NCBI GenBank assembly: GCA_947500385.1 | Contig: CANMSA010000010.1 | Location: 154,821-218,820 of the forward strand | Direction: 5' to 3' | DNA length: 64,000 bases | DNA from: an uncultured Flavobacteriaceae bacterium | Lineage (GTDB): Bacteria > Bacteroidota > Bacteroidia > Flavobacteriales > Flavobacteriaceae | Shown: positions 7,299 to 17,500 of the stretch, piece by piece | Numbering within the stretch: the stretch's first letter is position 1 | Layout: every line of letters begins with the position of its first letter | Position numbers and translations under genes: made by a program | Notes under the pieces: generated by a model | Database searches by the model: none | Told to the model about the DNA's origin: nothing | Seen by the model: the letters and a program-made list of their open reading frames with translations, nothing else

Positions 7299-9977
7299 TT
7301 GAACCAATTTTATGATTTTTTCATAAGATTGGTATTTTTCGTGATCCTAGCAAATTACATTAGTGCACAAGATGTTTTCCTTAAAGGAAGTATCATTGAT
7401 AGTTTACAGGTACCATTGGCACATACGAATGTACTTGCATTCCCGGAGAATTCATCCAACGTGTCCTTCGCAATTAGTGATATGAACGGAACCTACAGCC
7501 TTTCTTTGAGCAAAGGTGTTCCCTATAACATCGAGGTAAGCCATATTGGCTATCGAAAAAAAACGTTTCAAATAACATTGGATTCAAACGGGGAACGTAC
7601 CATTGTAATGTATCCAGAGGTCGATCAACTGGATGAAGTGGTGGTACGATATAAGATTCCCATTGAGGTCAAGGAGGATACGATCATCTACGATACCGAT
7701 GCCTTTGTAAGCGGCAAGGAACGTAAGCTGCGGGAGGTATTGAAAAAGCTTCCCGGCTTGGAGGTGGACCGGCTCGGCAACGTAACGGTCAAGGGGAAAA
7801 AGGTCACGACCGTATTGGTCGAGGACAAGACATTTTTCACCGGTAATAGCAAACTGGCCGTAAACAATATTCCCGCGAACGTGGTGGATCAAGTAGAAAT
7901 TCTGGAGAACTACAACCGCATCGGAATGCTCAAGGGCTTGGAGGATAGCAACGAGGTGGCCATGAACATCCATCTGAAAAAAGATCGGAACAAATTCACT
8001 TTTGGGGATATCGAGGCCGGGGGAGGGGTGGAAGATCGTTACCTGGTCCATCCGAATGTATTCTACTATAGCCCCAAGACCAATGTAAACTTTATCGGTG
8101 ATGCTAACAATACGGGAGAGAAGTCTTTTACCTTGAACGATTATATAGAGTTCGAGGGCGGTTTTGGACAAATGATCAACAACCCTAATAAATATGTGGA
8201 CCTGCTTAACGGGGATTTTGCAAGGTTCCTCGCGAATGATAATTTTAGGGAGAATAGAAATGCGTTCGGGGCTTTGAACATCAGTCGTTCATTGGGGGAA
8301 AAAATCGATCTGAACGGATATGCGATCATCAATGATGGAAAAGCCGAAAATCAAACGGCCGTATTGAACCGTTATAGCCGTAACGATGGGGAACTACTGG
8401 AAGACCGCAGCACTTTAGGACAGTTGGAAAATACCTTTGTAATCGGAAAATTGACCCTTGAATATAAGCCATCTCGAAATACCCGTATGGACTATAATAG
8501 TCTGGTGAAGTGGAACAAAAACAATGCGGCGGAAAGACTGACCTCCACAACGGTCGATGATTCGAATTTTTTCAATAATTCCAGTAGCATTAGGGGGACG
8601 GACATTAAGCAAAATATGGAGTATACCAAAAAGTTGTCCATGTCCCAAACGATCAACGGTATGGCAAACGTGGCCCTTCGCACCGGCAAGGGTAGAAATG
8701 ACTGGATTTCGGATGAAAGCTATCTTACGGATTTCTTGCCCGTGGTCTCCGAATCCCCCCAGAACATTTTCCAAGATACGGATACCGAGAGTTTATCGAT
8801 TGATTTCCTTATCAAGGATTATTGGATCATCAACAATCTAAACCATATATACACCTCTATTGGCGGCGATTTCACCTTTGAGGATTATAGAGCGGTACCC
8901 GGGCAAGTGGTCGGGGGAAACCGGGAAGTGTTTGACAATCCGGCGGATGCGCTGTTATCCTATCGATATAACGACCTATATCTTGGGGTACAGCATAAGT
9001 TTTTGACCGGCATCTTTACGATCAAATCCGGGCTTTTCTATCACTTCTATCGATTCGGCAGCAAACAGGCGAACAATGTGATCGATCAAAGCGCTCAATT
9101 ACTTCTTCCGGCCGTTGATGTATCAGTCGATTTTAGCAAATCCAAGGAACTGAATTTGAACTATGAGCTACAAACGGGTTTTGCCAGTGCGCAGCAACTG
9201 TTGGTACGGCCTATTGTTTCAAGTTTTAACCAGGTTTTCCAAGGCGACCGTACTCTTACCAATGAGCGTTATCATTCCTATTCATTGACCTATAGTCAAT
9301 TTAACCTGTTCGGGGGGTTAAATATCAACGCAGCGCTGTTCTATAACAAGAAGAGCCAAGGCTTTAAGCAACGTGCCCGACTGGTGGGTATCGACCAATT
9401 CTTGACCATGACGATGTTCGACAGGCCCGAAAACAATATCAGGGCAACGGTCAACATCGGTAAAAAATTCGGGCGGTTTAAATATGGTCTGAATGCAAAT
9501 ACGCGCTACAGCGAGTTCTATCAGCTAATAGATGCGGCCGTGGACAAAAATATCTCCCGGACCATTAATTTGACGGGCAAGGTCGAAACGGACTTTGAGA
9601 CCTTACCCAATGTTGAATTACGGTATAAACATTCCCCTTCCAGATATGCTGCGGTATTCGGTACTTCAAGGTTTCGAACAAATACCTTATTGGTTGGTCT
9701 GCACGATGCGTTTTTAAAGAACTTTCAGTTCGATGCGGACTACTCTAGGGAGATTTTCAGAAACCTTGGCACCGGTTCAAAGAATGCTTATGAAATATGT
9801 AATGCGAGCCTGTTCTACCAGGTGGAAGATAGCCCTTGGGGCTTTGAATTGGGAGCCTCCAACATCTTTAATACGCAAAGAAAACAGCGAAGTTCATTTT
9901 TGGATTTTTTAATCAGTGACAGAAGTACTTTTATTTTACCCCGAATGCTTCTATTTAAAGTCGCTTATAAGCTTTAG
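7299..9977 (+). CDS. TonB-receptor-like outer-membrane beta-barrel protein
   Basis: An outer-membrane protein of about 892 aa. After the signal region (FFIRLVFFVILANYISAQ) comes a carboxypeptidase-regulatory-like domain (LKGSIIDSLQVPLAHTNVLAF ... VSHIGYRKK), then a plug-like domain (QLDEVVVRY ... LREVLKKLPGLEVDRLGNVTVKGKKV ... NRIGMLKGLEDSNEVAMNI), then a long barrel of alternating aromatic strands ending in LLFKVAYKL. No TonB box is obvious. No in-frame ATG precedes the signal peptide; TTG at 7299 gives a good signal peptide, while TTG at 7239 overlaps the GLPGLI gene by 22 nt. It probably works with the GLPGLI partner in the outer membrane; substrate unknown. Confidence 0.85.
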   Translation: MNQFYDFFIRLVFFVILANYISAQDVFLKGSIIDSLQVPLAHTNVLAFPENSSNVSFAISDMNGTYSLSLSKGVPYNIEVSHIGYRKKTFQITLDSNGERTIVMYPEVDQLDEVVVRYKIPIEVKEDTIIYDTDAFVSGKERKLREVLKKLPGLEVDRLGNVTVKGKKVTTVLVEDKTFFTGNSKLAVNNIPANVVDQVEILENYNRIGMLKGLEDSNEVAMNIHLKKDRNKFTFGDIEAGGGVEDRYLVHPNVFYYSPKTNVNFIGDANNTGEKSFTLNDYIEFEGGFGQMINNPNKYVDLLNGDFARFLANDNFRENRNAFGALNISRSLGEKIDLNGYAIINDGKAENQTAVLNRYSRNDGELLEDRSTLGQLENTFVIGKLTLEYKPSRNTRMDYNSLVKWNKNNAAERLTSTTVDDSNFFNNSSSIRGTDIKQNMEYTKKLSMSQTINGMANVALRTGKGRNDWISDESYLTDFLPVVSESPQNIFQDTDTESLSIDFLIKDYWIINNLNHIYTSIGGDFTFEDYRAVPGQVVGGNREVFDNPADALLSYRYNDLYLGVQHKFLTGIFTIKSGLFYHFYRFGSKQANNVIDQSAQLLLPAVDVSVDFSKSKELNLNYELQTGFASAQQLLVRPIVSSFNQVFQGDRTLTNERYHSYSLTYSQFNLFGGLNINAALFYNKKSQGFKQRARLVGIDQFLTMTMFDRPENNIRATVNIGKKFGRFKYGLNANTRYSEFYQLIDAAVDKNISRTINLTGKVETDFETLPNVELRYKHSPSRYAAVFGTSRFRTNTLLVGLHDAFLKNFQFDADYSREIFRNLGTGSKNAYEICNASLFYQVEDSPWGFELGASNIFNTQRKQRSSFLDFLISDRSTFILPRMLLFKVAYKL

Positions 9978-10044
9978 TTTCCTTGAATGGATTATATTTT
10001 ATATTAGTGACTGATGTTACGCACTAAAATAGTAAATTTCGAGT

Positions 10045-10218
10045 ATGACTGTTAATAACCTTTTGGATTTATATACAGATAACCTTTTGGTAAGCCCTAC
10101 TTATTGTACCGCTACTGATTTATCTGCTGTTACGGACAATAAAGTGAGCCATGACAAGGTAACCGGATTGCTTTCGGGTAAATTGGACTCAAGTACACTC
10201 TGGAAAGAGGTAAAACCA
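10045..10218 (+). pseudogene. Transposase N-terminal fragment
   Basis: The first 58 residues after ATG 10045 (LLDLYTDNLLVSPTYCTATDLS, then VSHDKVTGLLSGK, ending LWKEVKPI) match the N-terminal pattern I know from Bacteroidetes DDE transposases of the IS701/IS4-like type (YLMVS..QATATGLS...D..VSHDQVSRFL....LWKKVKPLV). The sequence then turns into unrelated residues and no DDE core follows, so this is a broken remnant about 170 bp long. No terminal inverted repeats were found. It lies in the spacer between the beta-barrel gene and the RHS operon. Confidence 0.6.
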
Positions 10219-10358
10219 ATAGCAAACTGCTCAGATGGATGTTTACGAAACAGTTCATCTATTAATTTTCTGGTTTCAACGATATTCGGATTGCCGAACG
10301 GAGAAAAGGATAGAATTTCATGCCCCACTTCCCCATCCGATTTTTTTTGGAAAAAATA

Positions 10359-10387
10359 CCTTCCCTGCAAAAAATTTGCAGGGAAGG
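10359..10387. terminator. Strong hairpin, 13-bp arms
   Basis: Arms CCTTCCCTGCAAA (10359-10371) and TTTGCAGGGAAGG (10375-10387) with a 3-nt loop. On the minus strand it is followed by TATTTTTT; on the plus strand it is preceded by A6 but followed by AGG. It could work as a terminator for leftward transcripts, or as a 5' leader hairpin 50 bp before the RHS operon start at 10437. Confidence 0.6.
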
Positions 10388-10436
10388 AGGTTAATTTAGT
10401 GATTACATATAGATTCAATATAAACCATCACCACAT

Positions 10437-13400
10437 ATGATATCAAAAAAGTTATCCTTATTGATATGCCTTTTGGGCGTTATCGCCTTTGGACAAGAAG
10501 CCGACCTTTACCAACAAGAACTGGATAAACGGGTTCGGATACCGAATTCCCCTGAGGCAGCGGCCTTCGTAAAATATGGGGATTATAATGTAAGCCTGTA
10601 TTCGGGTGTCCCCAACATTGCGGTTCCCATCCATACCTTCCAAGGGCGCGAGACCGACCTTTCCCTCTCCCTCACCTATGATGCTACCGGCATCAAGGTG
10701 GAACAATTGGCCACCTGGGCCGGTCTGGGCTGGAACCTGAATGCCGGGGGACGCATCACCAGAAGGGCCAATGGGCTGCCCGATGATTACATCGAAGGGA
10801 ACTATGTGACTACCAATGACGGACGCATCAACCAACGGAACAACCTATTGGACGATATCGATTCATATCTGGACAATACGGCTCGGGTTTTCCCCAATGA
10901 ACAGGCAGTACGTGATTATTTCCTGTTCCTGGACGATATCAACAAAAGTTTTATCGATGCCCAACCGGATGTATTTACGGTAACCGCTCCTGGACTCAGC
11001 ACCACCCTTGTTTTCGATACCGGGGACAACAACCTTCCCAAATCGTTGGACAACCCCCGTGTCAAAATAGAAGCGGTCTATCGTGGTATACGCGGCAATA
11101 AGGAAATAACTGGATGGAAGATCATCAACGAGAACGGGGCGATCTACTACTTCGGGCGCACCCCGGATTTTCCTGTAGATGCTTATGAAACGACCAAACG
11201 AAACGGAAGCGACGAAACGGATAATGGGGTCATACGAAGCGAGTATGTATCCTCCTGGATGCTTACCGCGATGGTGTCGCCAAATGCCAAAGACCGCTTC
11301 GAATTCGATTACTATGATAGTGGTTATTGGCCCCAGGACCTGAACGCGTCCGCCGCGGTCAATGCCACGGTTACCTTACGACCATTCGAGACATTTTATT
11401 CTACCAACGAGGTCGCCGAACAATTCGGCGGCGGTGCCGGGTATTTCATCAGCCAACAGTTCCTGAGCAGTATCTCCCATAACGGTCGTACCTTGGCCCA
11501 AGTTTCAAGGGGTAACAGGACCGATATCCATGCAGGGGGCACTAGCACGCGTTTGGCCTCCATCGATATTTTTGGCCATACCGGGGGGCTCCTACGGGAG
11601 GTTACCTTTTTGAACAATGCCTATTTCAATAGCAATGCAAGCAATGCCACGGACAAACGGCTCAAACTGAACGGAATGCTCATCAAGGATGGGGACCGTA
11701 CTACGGTACAGCGGTATACCTTTGAGTACGACCGCCCCAATTCCCTTCCCAGAAGAAGTTCCAAGGCACAAGATTTTGCCGGGTACTACAACGGGGCCAA
11801 TGGCAATCAGCACCTCTTCGAACGGTACGAGGCCAATGGCGGCGATATCGTGTTCGCCGGGGCCAACCGGGACCCGAACAGCCAGTATGCCCGTATCGGA
11901 ATGCTCGAAAAAATCACCTACCCTACGGGAGGTTCCACAGTTTTTGAATATGAGGGCATGACGGCCGCCCAAACGATCGTTGATCAGGTGAAGGTCAACG
12001 ACCTTGCAATGAGCCTGCATTCAAGTGATGCGGACAACAATGCTTTTTTCCTAAACGCGGATGGAAGCATTCCGGACGACAAATATACCATGGACGGGGT
12101 ACTGCCCAAGATCAAGTTAAGATCTTTCGCCATTAAGGAGTCCGCTACCCCGCGGAATTATAAGTTCGACCTTTATGGAAGTGCACCCAATAGCGTGATA
12201 GACGCCTATATCTTTAGGACCGGTGACGCCCCCATTGGAGATATTTTCCCTACTTTCGATGGCGAACATTTTTCCGATTACCTGGCCCTAGGTATCGAAA
12301 AAGTGGTACGAAATAAGACCAACGGTGAGAGTATTTCCCTGGATCCCGGAATCTACGCTGCCATCCTATTGATGGACGAACTGCCCGGAACGGCCAATTC
12401 CGTAGAAGGGCCACAATATGGGGACATCGTCTTTACCGTCCATCATCAAGAAACGATAGAGAACCAGGTAGAACTAGACCAGGGGGGGCTGCGCATCGCC
12501 TCGATCAAAAACTATACGGAGGGTACAAACTTTGCCAACGGCAAACGCTACGACTATTTGGAACAAAACCCAAGGAACGTGCGTCCGGTACTCTCCCGTA
12601 CCAAAACTTTGGGCAATCAGACCGTTCTCATACGCAGTGCGTTCCAGACATTGCCCGACGACCGCATCAGCTACCGCAGGGTGCGGGAACACCGTATCAA
12701 GGAAAATGGGGACAGCGAAGGGTTTACCGAATCGTTCTTCTTTACCGATCCCAGGGGGCTGGTACCGGGACTGGCATACCCTTACGAGAGTAATTATTTT
12801 GCAAGTCTAAAGGGCGGTACGCCTCGAACAACAGAAGTACGGAACGATGCCAACGAAGAGGTCTCCAGAGCGGAATACGATTACTACGAGACGGCCCAAC
12901 GTCCAATAAAGGTTCGGGGACTAACCGTAATCAATGACGACAAATATCTGGGGGACTATATCTATATCAGAAAAAATCCCGACAACACCTATTCCTATGA
13001 CCATGTTACCGCGATCCAATGCCCCGAGGGCGGCACCCAGTCGGACGACCGTGGCTTCACTTATGGAGGAGGAACCTTTTGCGTTCCCTTGCCCTGTCTA
13101 AGCTTTGACGACTGTGGTCAATATGAGGGGCTGATGGACAAAAAATATGGAGGGCTCAACTTTAAGGAGAGTTTTGTTTACGGGGCCTTCGGCGGCCCGT
13201 CCCTTCAAAGGGAAACCGTCTTCCTCAGGGACGGTAGCGACGACCTTTTGGAGCGTACCACCGAGACCACCACTTCCTATGAGATGGATACCGGGTACTA
13301 CCTGCCCGTGCGAAGCGAGTCCGTTGACAGCAAGGGGGACGCCTACAGGGAATCGATGACCTACCCTTCCACCGGCGGTAACGCATACAATGCGCTGCTT

Positions 13401-13979
13401 TCAAAAAACAATCTCGTGGAGGTGGTCGCTTCCAAAAGGGAAAAACTGGACAACGGCGGGAACGTGGAACAACTCCTTTCTTTAAACGAGAACGCATATT
13501 TTTCATCCGGACAGGTGGTACTGCCTTCGACGATTCTGCTGGGGAAGGAATCCACCGACGATCTGGAGGAACGGGTGCGCTTCACCTACTATCCCAATGG
13601 GAACCTCAAGGAGGCCGAACAGGCCAACGGTACCATTACCACCTATTTGTGGGGATACGACGGTATGATGCCCGTGGCCAAGATAGACAATGCCACCTAT
13701 GACCAACTGAACGCCCTGAGTTTCAACCGTTCCATATTGAACGGCCTGGGGTCGACCGATGGTCAAAGAAGAACAGAACTCAACAAAATCAGGAACGCGC
13801 TTCCCGAGGCCATGGTGACCACTTACACCTATCGTCCTTCTGTCGGTATTACCAGTATGACCGACCCAAAGGGCTATACCATCTATTATGAATACGACCG
13901 CTTTAATCGGCTGGAACAGGTCAAGGACGGGAACGGAAAATTGGTCGAACAATACGAATACGGTTACAAGGGACAATAA
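10437..13979 (+). CDS. Secreted RHS/YD-repeat protein, first component
   Basis: An 1180-aa secreted protein with signal peptide MISKKLSLLICLLGVIAFGQ. The N-terminal third is a beta-rich domain common to Bacteroidetes RHS partners (NVSLYSGVPNIAVPIHTFQG ... LSLTYDATGIKVEQLATWAGLGWNLNAGG, a SpvB/TcB-like entry region). The C-terminus has YD repeats (FTYYPNGNLKEAEQANG, YLWGYDGMMPVAKI, YTIYYEYDRFNRLEQVKDGNGKLVEQYEYGYKG). It ends without a toxin tip, so it probably forms part of the shell that encloses or presents the next large RHS protein. First gene of the 10437-19853 operon; high GC throughout. Confidence 0.8.
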   Translation: MISKKLSLLICLLGVIAFGQEADLYQQELDKRVRIPNSPEAAAFVKYGDYNVSLYSGVPNIAVPIHTFQGRETDLSLSLTYDATGIKVEQLATWAGLGWNLNAGGRITRRANGLPDDYIEGNYVTTNDGRINQRNNLLDDIDSYLDNTARVFPNEQAVRDYFLFLDDINKSFIDAQPDVFTVTAPGLSTTLVFDTGDNNLPKSLDNPRVKIEAVYRGIRGNKEITGWKIINENGAIYYFGRTPDFPVDAYETTKRNGSDETDNGVIRSEYVSSWMLTAMVSPNAKDRFEFDYYDSGYWPQDLNASAAVNATVTLRPFETFYSTNEVAEQFGGGAGYFISQQFLSSISHNGRTLAQVSRGNRTDIHAGGTSTRLASIDIFGHTGGLLREVTFLNNAYFNSNASNATDKRLKLNGMLIKDGDRTTVQRYTFEYDRPNSLPRRSSKAQDFAGYYNGANGNQHLFERYEANGGDIVFAGANRDPNSQYARIGMLEKITYPTGGSTVFEYEGMTAAQTIVDQVKVNDLAMSLHSSDADNNAFFLNADGSIPDDKYTMDGVLPKIKLRSFAIKESATPRNYKFDLYGSAPNSVIDAYIFRTGDAPIGDIFPTFDGEHFSDYLALGIEKVVRNKTNGESISLDPGIYAAILLMDELPGTANSVEGPQYGDIVFTVHHQETIENQVELDQGGLRIASIKNYTEGTNFANGKRYDYLEQNPRNVRPVLSRTKTLGNQTVLIRSAFQTLPDDRISYRRVREHRIKENGDSEGFTESFFFTDPRGLVPGLAYPYESNYFASLKGGTPRTTEVRNDANEEVSRAEYDYYETAQRPIKVRGLTVINDDKYLGDYIYIRKNPDNTYSYDHVTAIQCPEGGTQSDDRGFTYGGGTFCVPLPCLSFDDCGQYEGLMDKKYGGLNFKESFVYGAFGGPSLQRETVFLRDGSDDLLERTTETTTSYEMDTGYYLPVRSESVDSKGDAYRESMTYPSTGGNAYNALLSKNNLVEVVASKREKLDNGGNVEQLLSLNENAYFSSGQVVLPSTILLGKESTDDLEERVRFTYYPNGNLKEAEQANGTITTYLWGYDGMMPVAKIDNATYDQLNALSFNRSILNGLGSTDGQRRTELNKIRNALPEAMVTTYTYRPSVGITSMTDPKGYTIYYEYDRFNRLEQVKDGNGKLVEQYEYGYKGQ

Positions 13980-14036
13980 AAAAACGGAACAATCGGATAA
14001 CAGGTCCTACTTGGACTAGGCCAAACAATACTATCT

Positions 14037-14483
14037 ATGAAAACAAAACAGATCAAAAAAACAATCCTTACCGGACTCCTTTGCATGCTTTGCACATACC
14101 TTGGATCGGCCCAGGACAACACTACCGATATCATTGGGACCTGGATGTTCCAAGAAGGCCCCTCCTTTGAAAAAATGGCACCGGACATCCAGGCTCATTT
14201 GGATTCCCTGCCCGTAATCCGTGACCAGATCTTGGGCAAGTACAGTGGACGCAGCCTGTTGTTCCAAGTGGATGGTTTTTTTCAACAGACCATTGCCGAC
14301 GGTTCGACTTTGACGGGCAGTTGGGCCATCGGTCCCGGTGGGGTATTGACCATAACCGCTGCCAATGGGGCGGTATGGCAACAAAATTTCTATTTGGAAC
14401 CGCAACGGTTGGTATTGATTCAAGGAAGCGCTGGCCAAGCAAGGCCCATGTTGGGGGAACTCCATTTTTCCAAAATCCAATAA
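14037..14483 (+). CDS. Small secreted lipocalin-like protein
   Basis: A 148-aa protein with a signal peptide (KKTILTGLLCMLCTYLGSAQ). The mature part reads IIGTWMFQEG ... LLFQVDGFFQQTIADGSTLTGSWAIGPGGVLTITAANG, a beta pattern like lipocalin-like/DUF4923-type stress proteins: GTW motif, alternating strands, second GSW. It sits between the two RHS genes, 57 bp after one and 32 bp before the other, so it should be co-transcribed. A chaperone or accessory role for RHS export is possible but not shown by the sequence. Confidence 0.65.
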   Translation: MKTKQIKKTILTGLLCMLCTYLGSAQDNTTDIIGTWMFQEGPSFEKMAPDIQAHLDSLPVIRDQILGKYSGRSLLFQVDGFFQQTIADGSTLTGSWAIGPGGVLTITAANGAVWQQNFYLEPQRLVLIQGSAGQARPMLGELHFSKIQ

Positions 14484-14515
14484 ACAAGCTATCATAAAAT
14501 TAAAAAGCAGTGCAA

Positions 14516-17500
14516 ATGAACGTTTTTAAGATAAGGTATCTCATCTTGTTCGCCTGGGCGGGTGTCTCCTACGGGCAATATACCGTCTCGGGGCCCTCCA
14601 ACCCCAATTCAGGGGAGGTCTACGAATATACCCTGACCGGGCCGAATATCGCCACTACTACCTGGAACGTCTTTCAGCTAGGGAACAGCGGCCATTTAAT
14701 AGTCAGTTCTACCAGTACCAAGGCACAGGTGTATTTCGATACGCAGAACACTCCTTCGGTCCTGGCCAATATCACGGATAGTTTTTCCAATTCCTTCTTC
14801 GCCTCCCAAACGGTATCGGTCACCAGTGGACCTCCCCAGGCGCCTCCGGCCCCTACCGTGGAAAGCAGCAACTGTGGCGAGGCCGTGCTTCGGCGCAGCG
14901 GCGCCCCTTCAACCGGTTCGGACATCGTATGGTACTGGCAGGGCAAGACCTCCAACGGATCCAGTACCTCCAAAGGGTCCGGTGCGACCTATAACGCCAC
15001 CTTGGGATCGGGTACCTATTACATCCGGGCAAAAAACACGAAAACGAATATATGGAGTACGGCCTCGGCCTCGGTAAATGTCACGGTCACCGAATTGGAC
15101 GGGGGTTCCATCTCGGGGGGCCAGACTATTTGTTATAGTGAAAATCCGACCGTACTTCCCAATACCTCGGGCCCTTCCGGCGGCAGTGGGGGCTATTCCT
15201 ATCAGTGGCAACGCTCTATCGGAACTGGGGGAAGTTCCTTTGTCGATATACCGGGCGCCACCTCCAACAGTTATGACCCACCTGCCAACATGACGGCTAC
15301 CGCCAGTTACAGAAGGAAGGTCACTTCCTGTGGTAATACCGCTTTTTCCAACACGGTACTGATTACGGTCAACGGGTTCGTCGGGGTCCCGCCCGCTCCC
15401 CAGGTAACCGAGAATTGTGGTACTACCATACTTACAAGGGAAGAACCGCCTGCCGGTATCACTTGGTACTGGCAATCCTTGGCAACAGGGACCGATACCT
15501 CCAAATCGGGGACCACCCTTTCCCGCAATACGGGCAACCTACACTATCTTAGGGGCCGTCGCAATGGCACCAACTGCTGGGGCGATGCCGTGGCGGTGGT
15601 CTACAACATTTTGCCGGCACCCACTTGGTATGCCGACACGGATGGGGATGGACTGGGAGATCCGAACGATTCGGTGACCGACTGTGAACGACCCAATGGC
15701 TATGTAGACAACGCAGAGGATGCCTGCCCGAATGATAACGGCCAGGGAAGCGCGGACGGCTGTCCCGCCCCGGAAGGGGAACTCTTCGTATCGGATGCCA
15801 ACTATGTATTGGTGCGCAGCCCACAGCTCCCTATGGACGCCATCGGGGAGGATAGCCAGACCATCGACGGCATCACCTATTACGACGGATTGGGAAGGCC
15901 CATGCAGGGCATAGCGGTGCGGGGCACCCCTAACAAGACCGACCTGGTGACCCATATGGAATACGACGGCTTTGGGCGTATGGTGAAGGAATACCTACCG
16001 TATCCTTCCGATATGCCAGCGGCAAGCCTGCGAACGGGCAACATTGTAAACGAGACCAAACAGTTTTACAAAGACCGGTATCCCAAGGATTTTCCCGGGT
16101 CATGGGACTTGGCGAATCCCTATAGCGAGACCGAGTACGAAAGGTCACCGCTCAACAGGACCCTCAAAATGGCGGCTCCCGGGAACGATTGGCGCATGGG
16201 TGCGGGACATGAAATCGAATACGAATACCATACCAACGGCCAAAACGAGGTGCGCCGTTTCTCGGTGCGGCTTACAGAGGCGAACGGGCTGTTCACCCCT
16301 AGCTTGGTCAACGGCGGACACTACTTAAAAGGGGAACTATTAAAGAACATTATCAAGGACGAGAACCACGAATCGGGGACCGACCATACGGTAGAAGAGT
16401 TCACCGACAAGCAAGGCCGTACCGTGCTGAAGCGCTCCCATAACAATGGGGACCATGACACTTATTACGTATATGACGACCATGGCAATCTTAGTTATGT
16501 GCTGCCACCTGCCATTGTATTGTCCAACGGTGTGAACGGAACCGAACTCAACGAGCTCGCCTACCAGTATAAATATGACGACCGAAACCGTTTGGTAGAG
16601 AAAAAACTCCCAGGAAAGGGCTGGGAATATATTGTCTATGACAAACTCGATAGGCCCATGCTTACCCAGGAGACACGCTTCCGCAATTCAAGAAAATGGC
16701 TCTTTACCAAGTATGATGCCTTCGGGCGGGTGGCCTATACCGGTATCTACAAACATGGGACCAAGCTCACCGGCCGCCAGATGCAACAACTGGCGGACGA
16801 CACCAATACCGGGACACAGTTCGAACGAAAATTGGGCACGGTCTCCGGGAACAACTATTATAGCAAGGACCTTTTTCCGAACGGTGATACCGGGGCGTTC
16901 CCCGGAAGCCAGCTCATACCATTGGTCTACAACTATTATGACAACTATACCTTCCAAAGACCGGGCATCTCGGCACCCGCTACGGTGTATGGGGTATCAC
17001 GGTCGTCCAAAGTACGTGGTCTACAGACGGGAACTAGGGTACGTATGGTTCACACTGGAAAATGGATCATCACCACGATGTATTATAACGACCGGGGGGA
17101 AATGATCTGGACGGGGACCAACAACGCCTTTTTGGGCACCAGGGACAAGACCTCCATGAAATTGGACTTCAATGGCAGGCTCTTGGAGAGTACCACGGTG
17201 CATACAAAAGGGGGCGCGTCCCTCAGCATCAAGGACTTTTACACCTATGATCACCAAGGCAGGGCGCTGTCCCATTCCCAACAGATCGATGGTGGGGACA
17301 CCGAACTGATTTCCCATAATGTCTACGATGCCATTGGGAATATGGTATCCAAAAAAGTGGGCGGTACACTGGGTTCGCAAGACCCTGCCCAGGTCTCGGG
17401 ACTGCAAGAGCTCAATTATTCCTACAATGTTCGGGGATGGCTCAAAGGAATCAATAACCAGGAGGAGGACAATACCACTGTGGCCCTGGGGAGCGAGGAC

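Noticed and set aside
10101..10418. 105-codon minus-strand frame between the barrel gene and RHS operon
   Set aside because: It is antisense to a recognisable transposase fragment and crosses a 13-bp hairpin; no family pattern.
13225..13585. Antisense frames inside the RHS genes
   Set aside because: Long open antisense frames are expected in GC-rich coding DNA; they are Arg/Pro-rich with no start context or family pattern.
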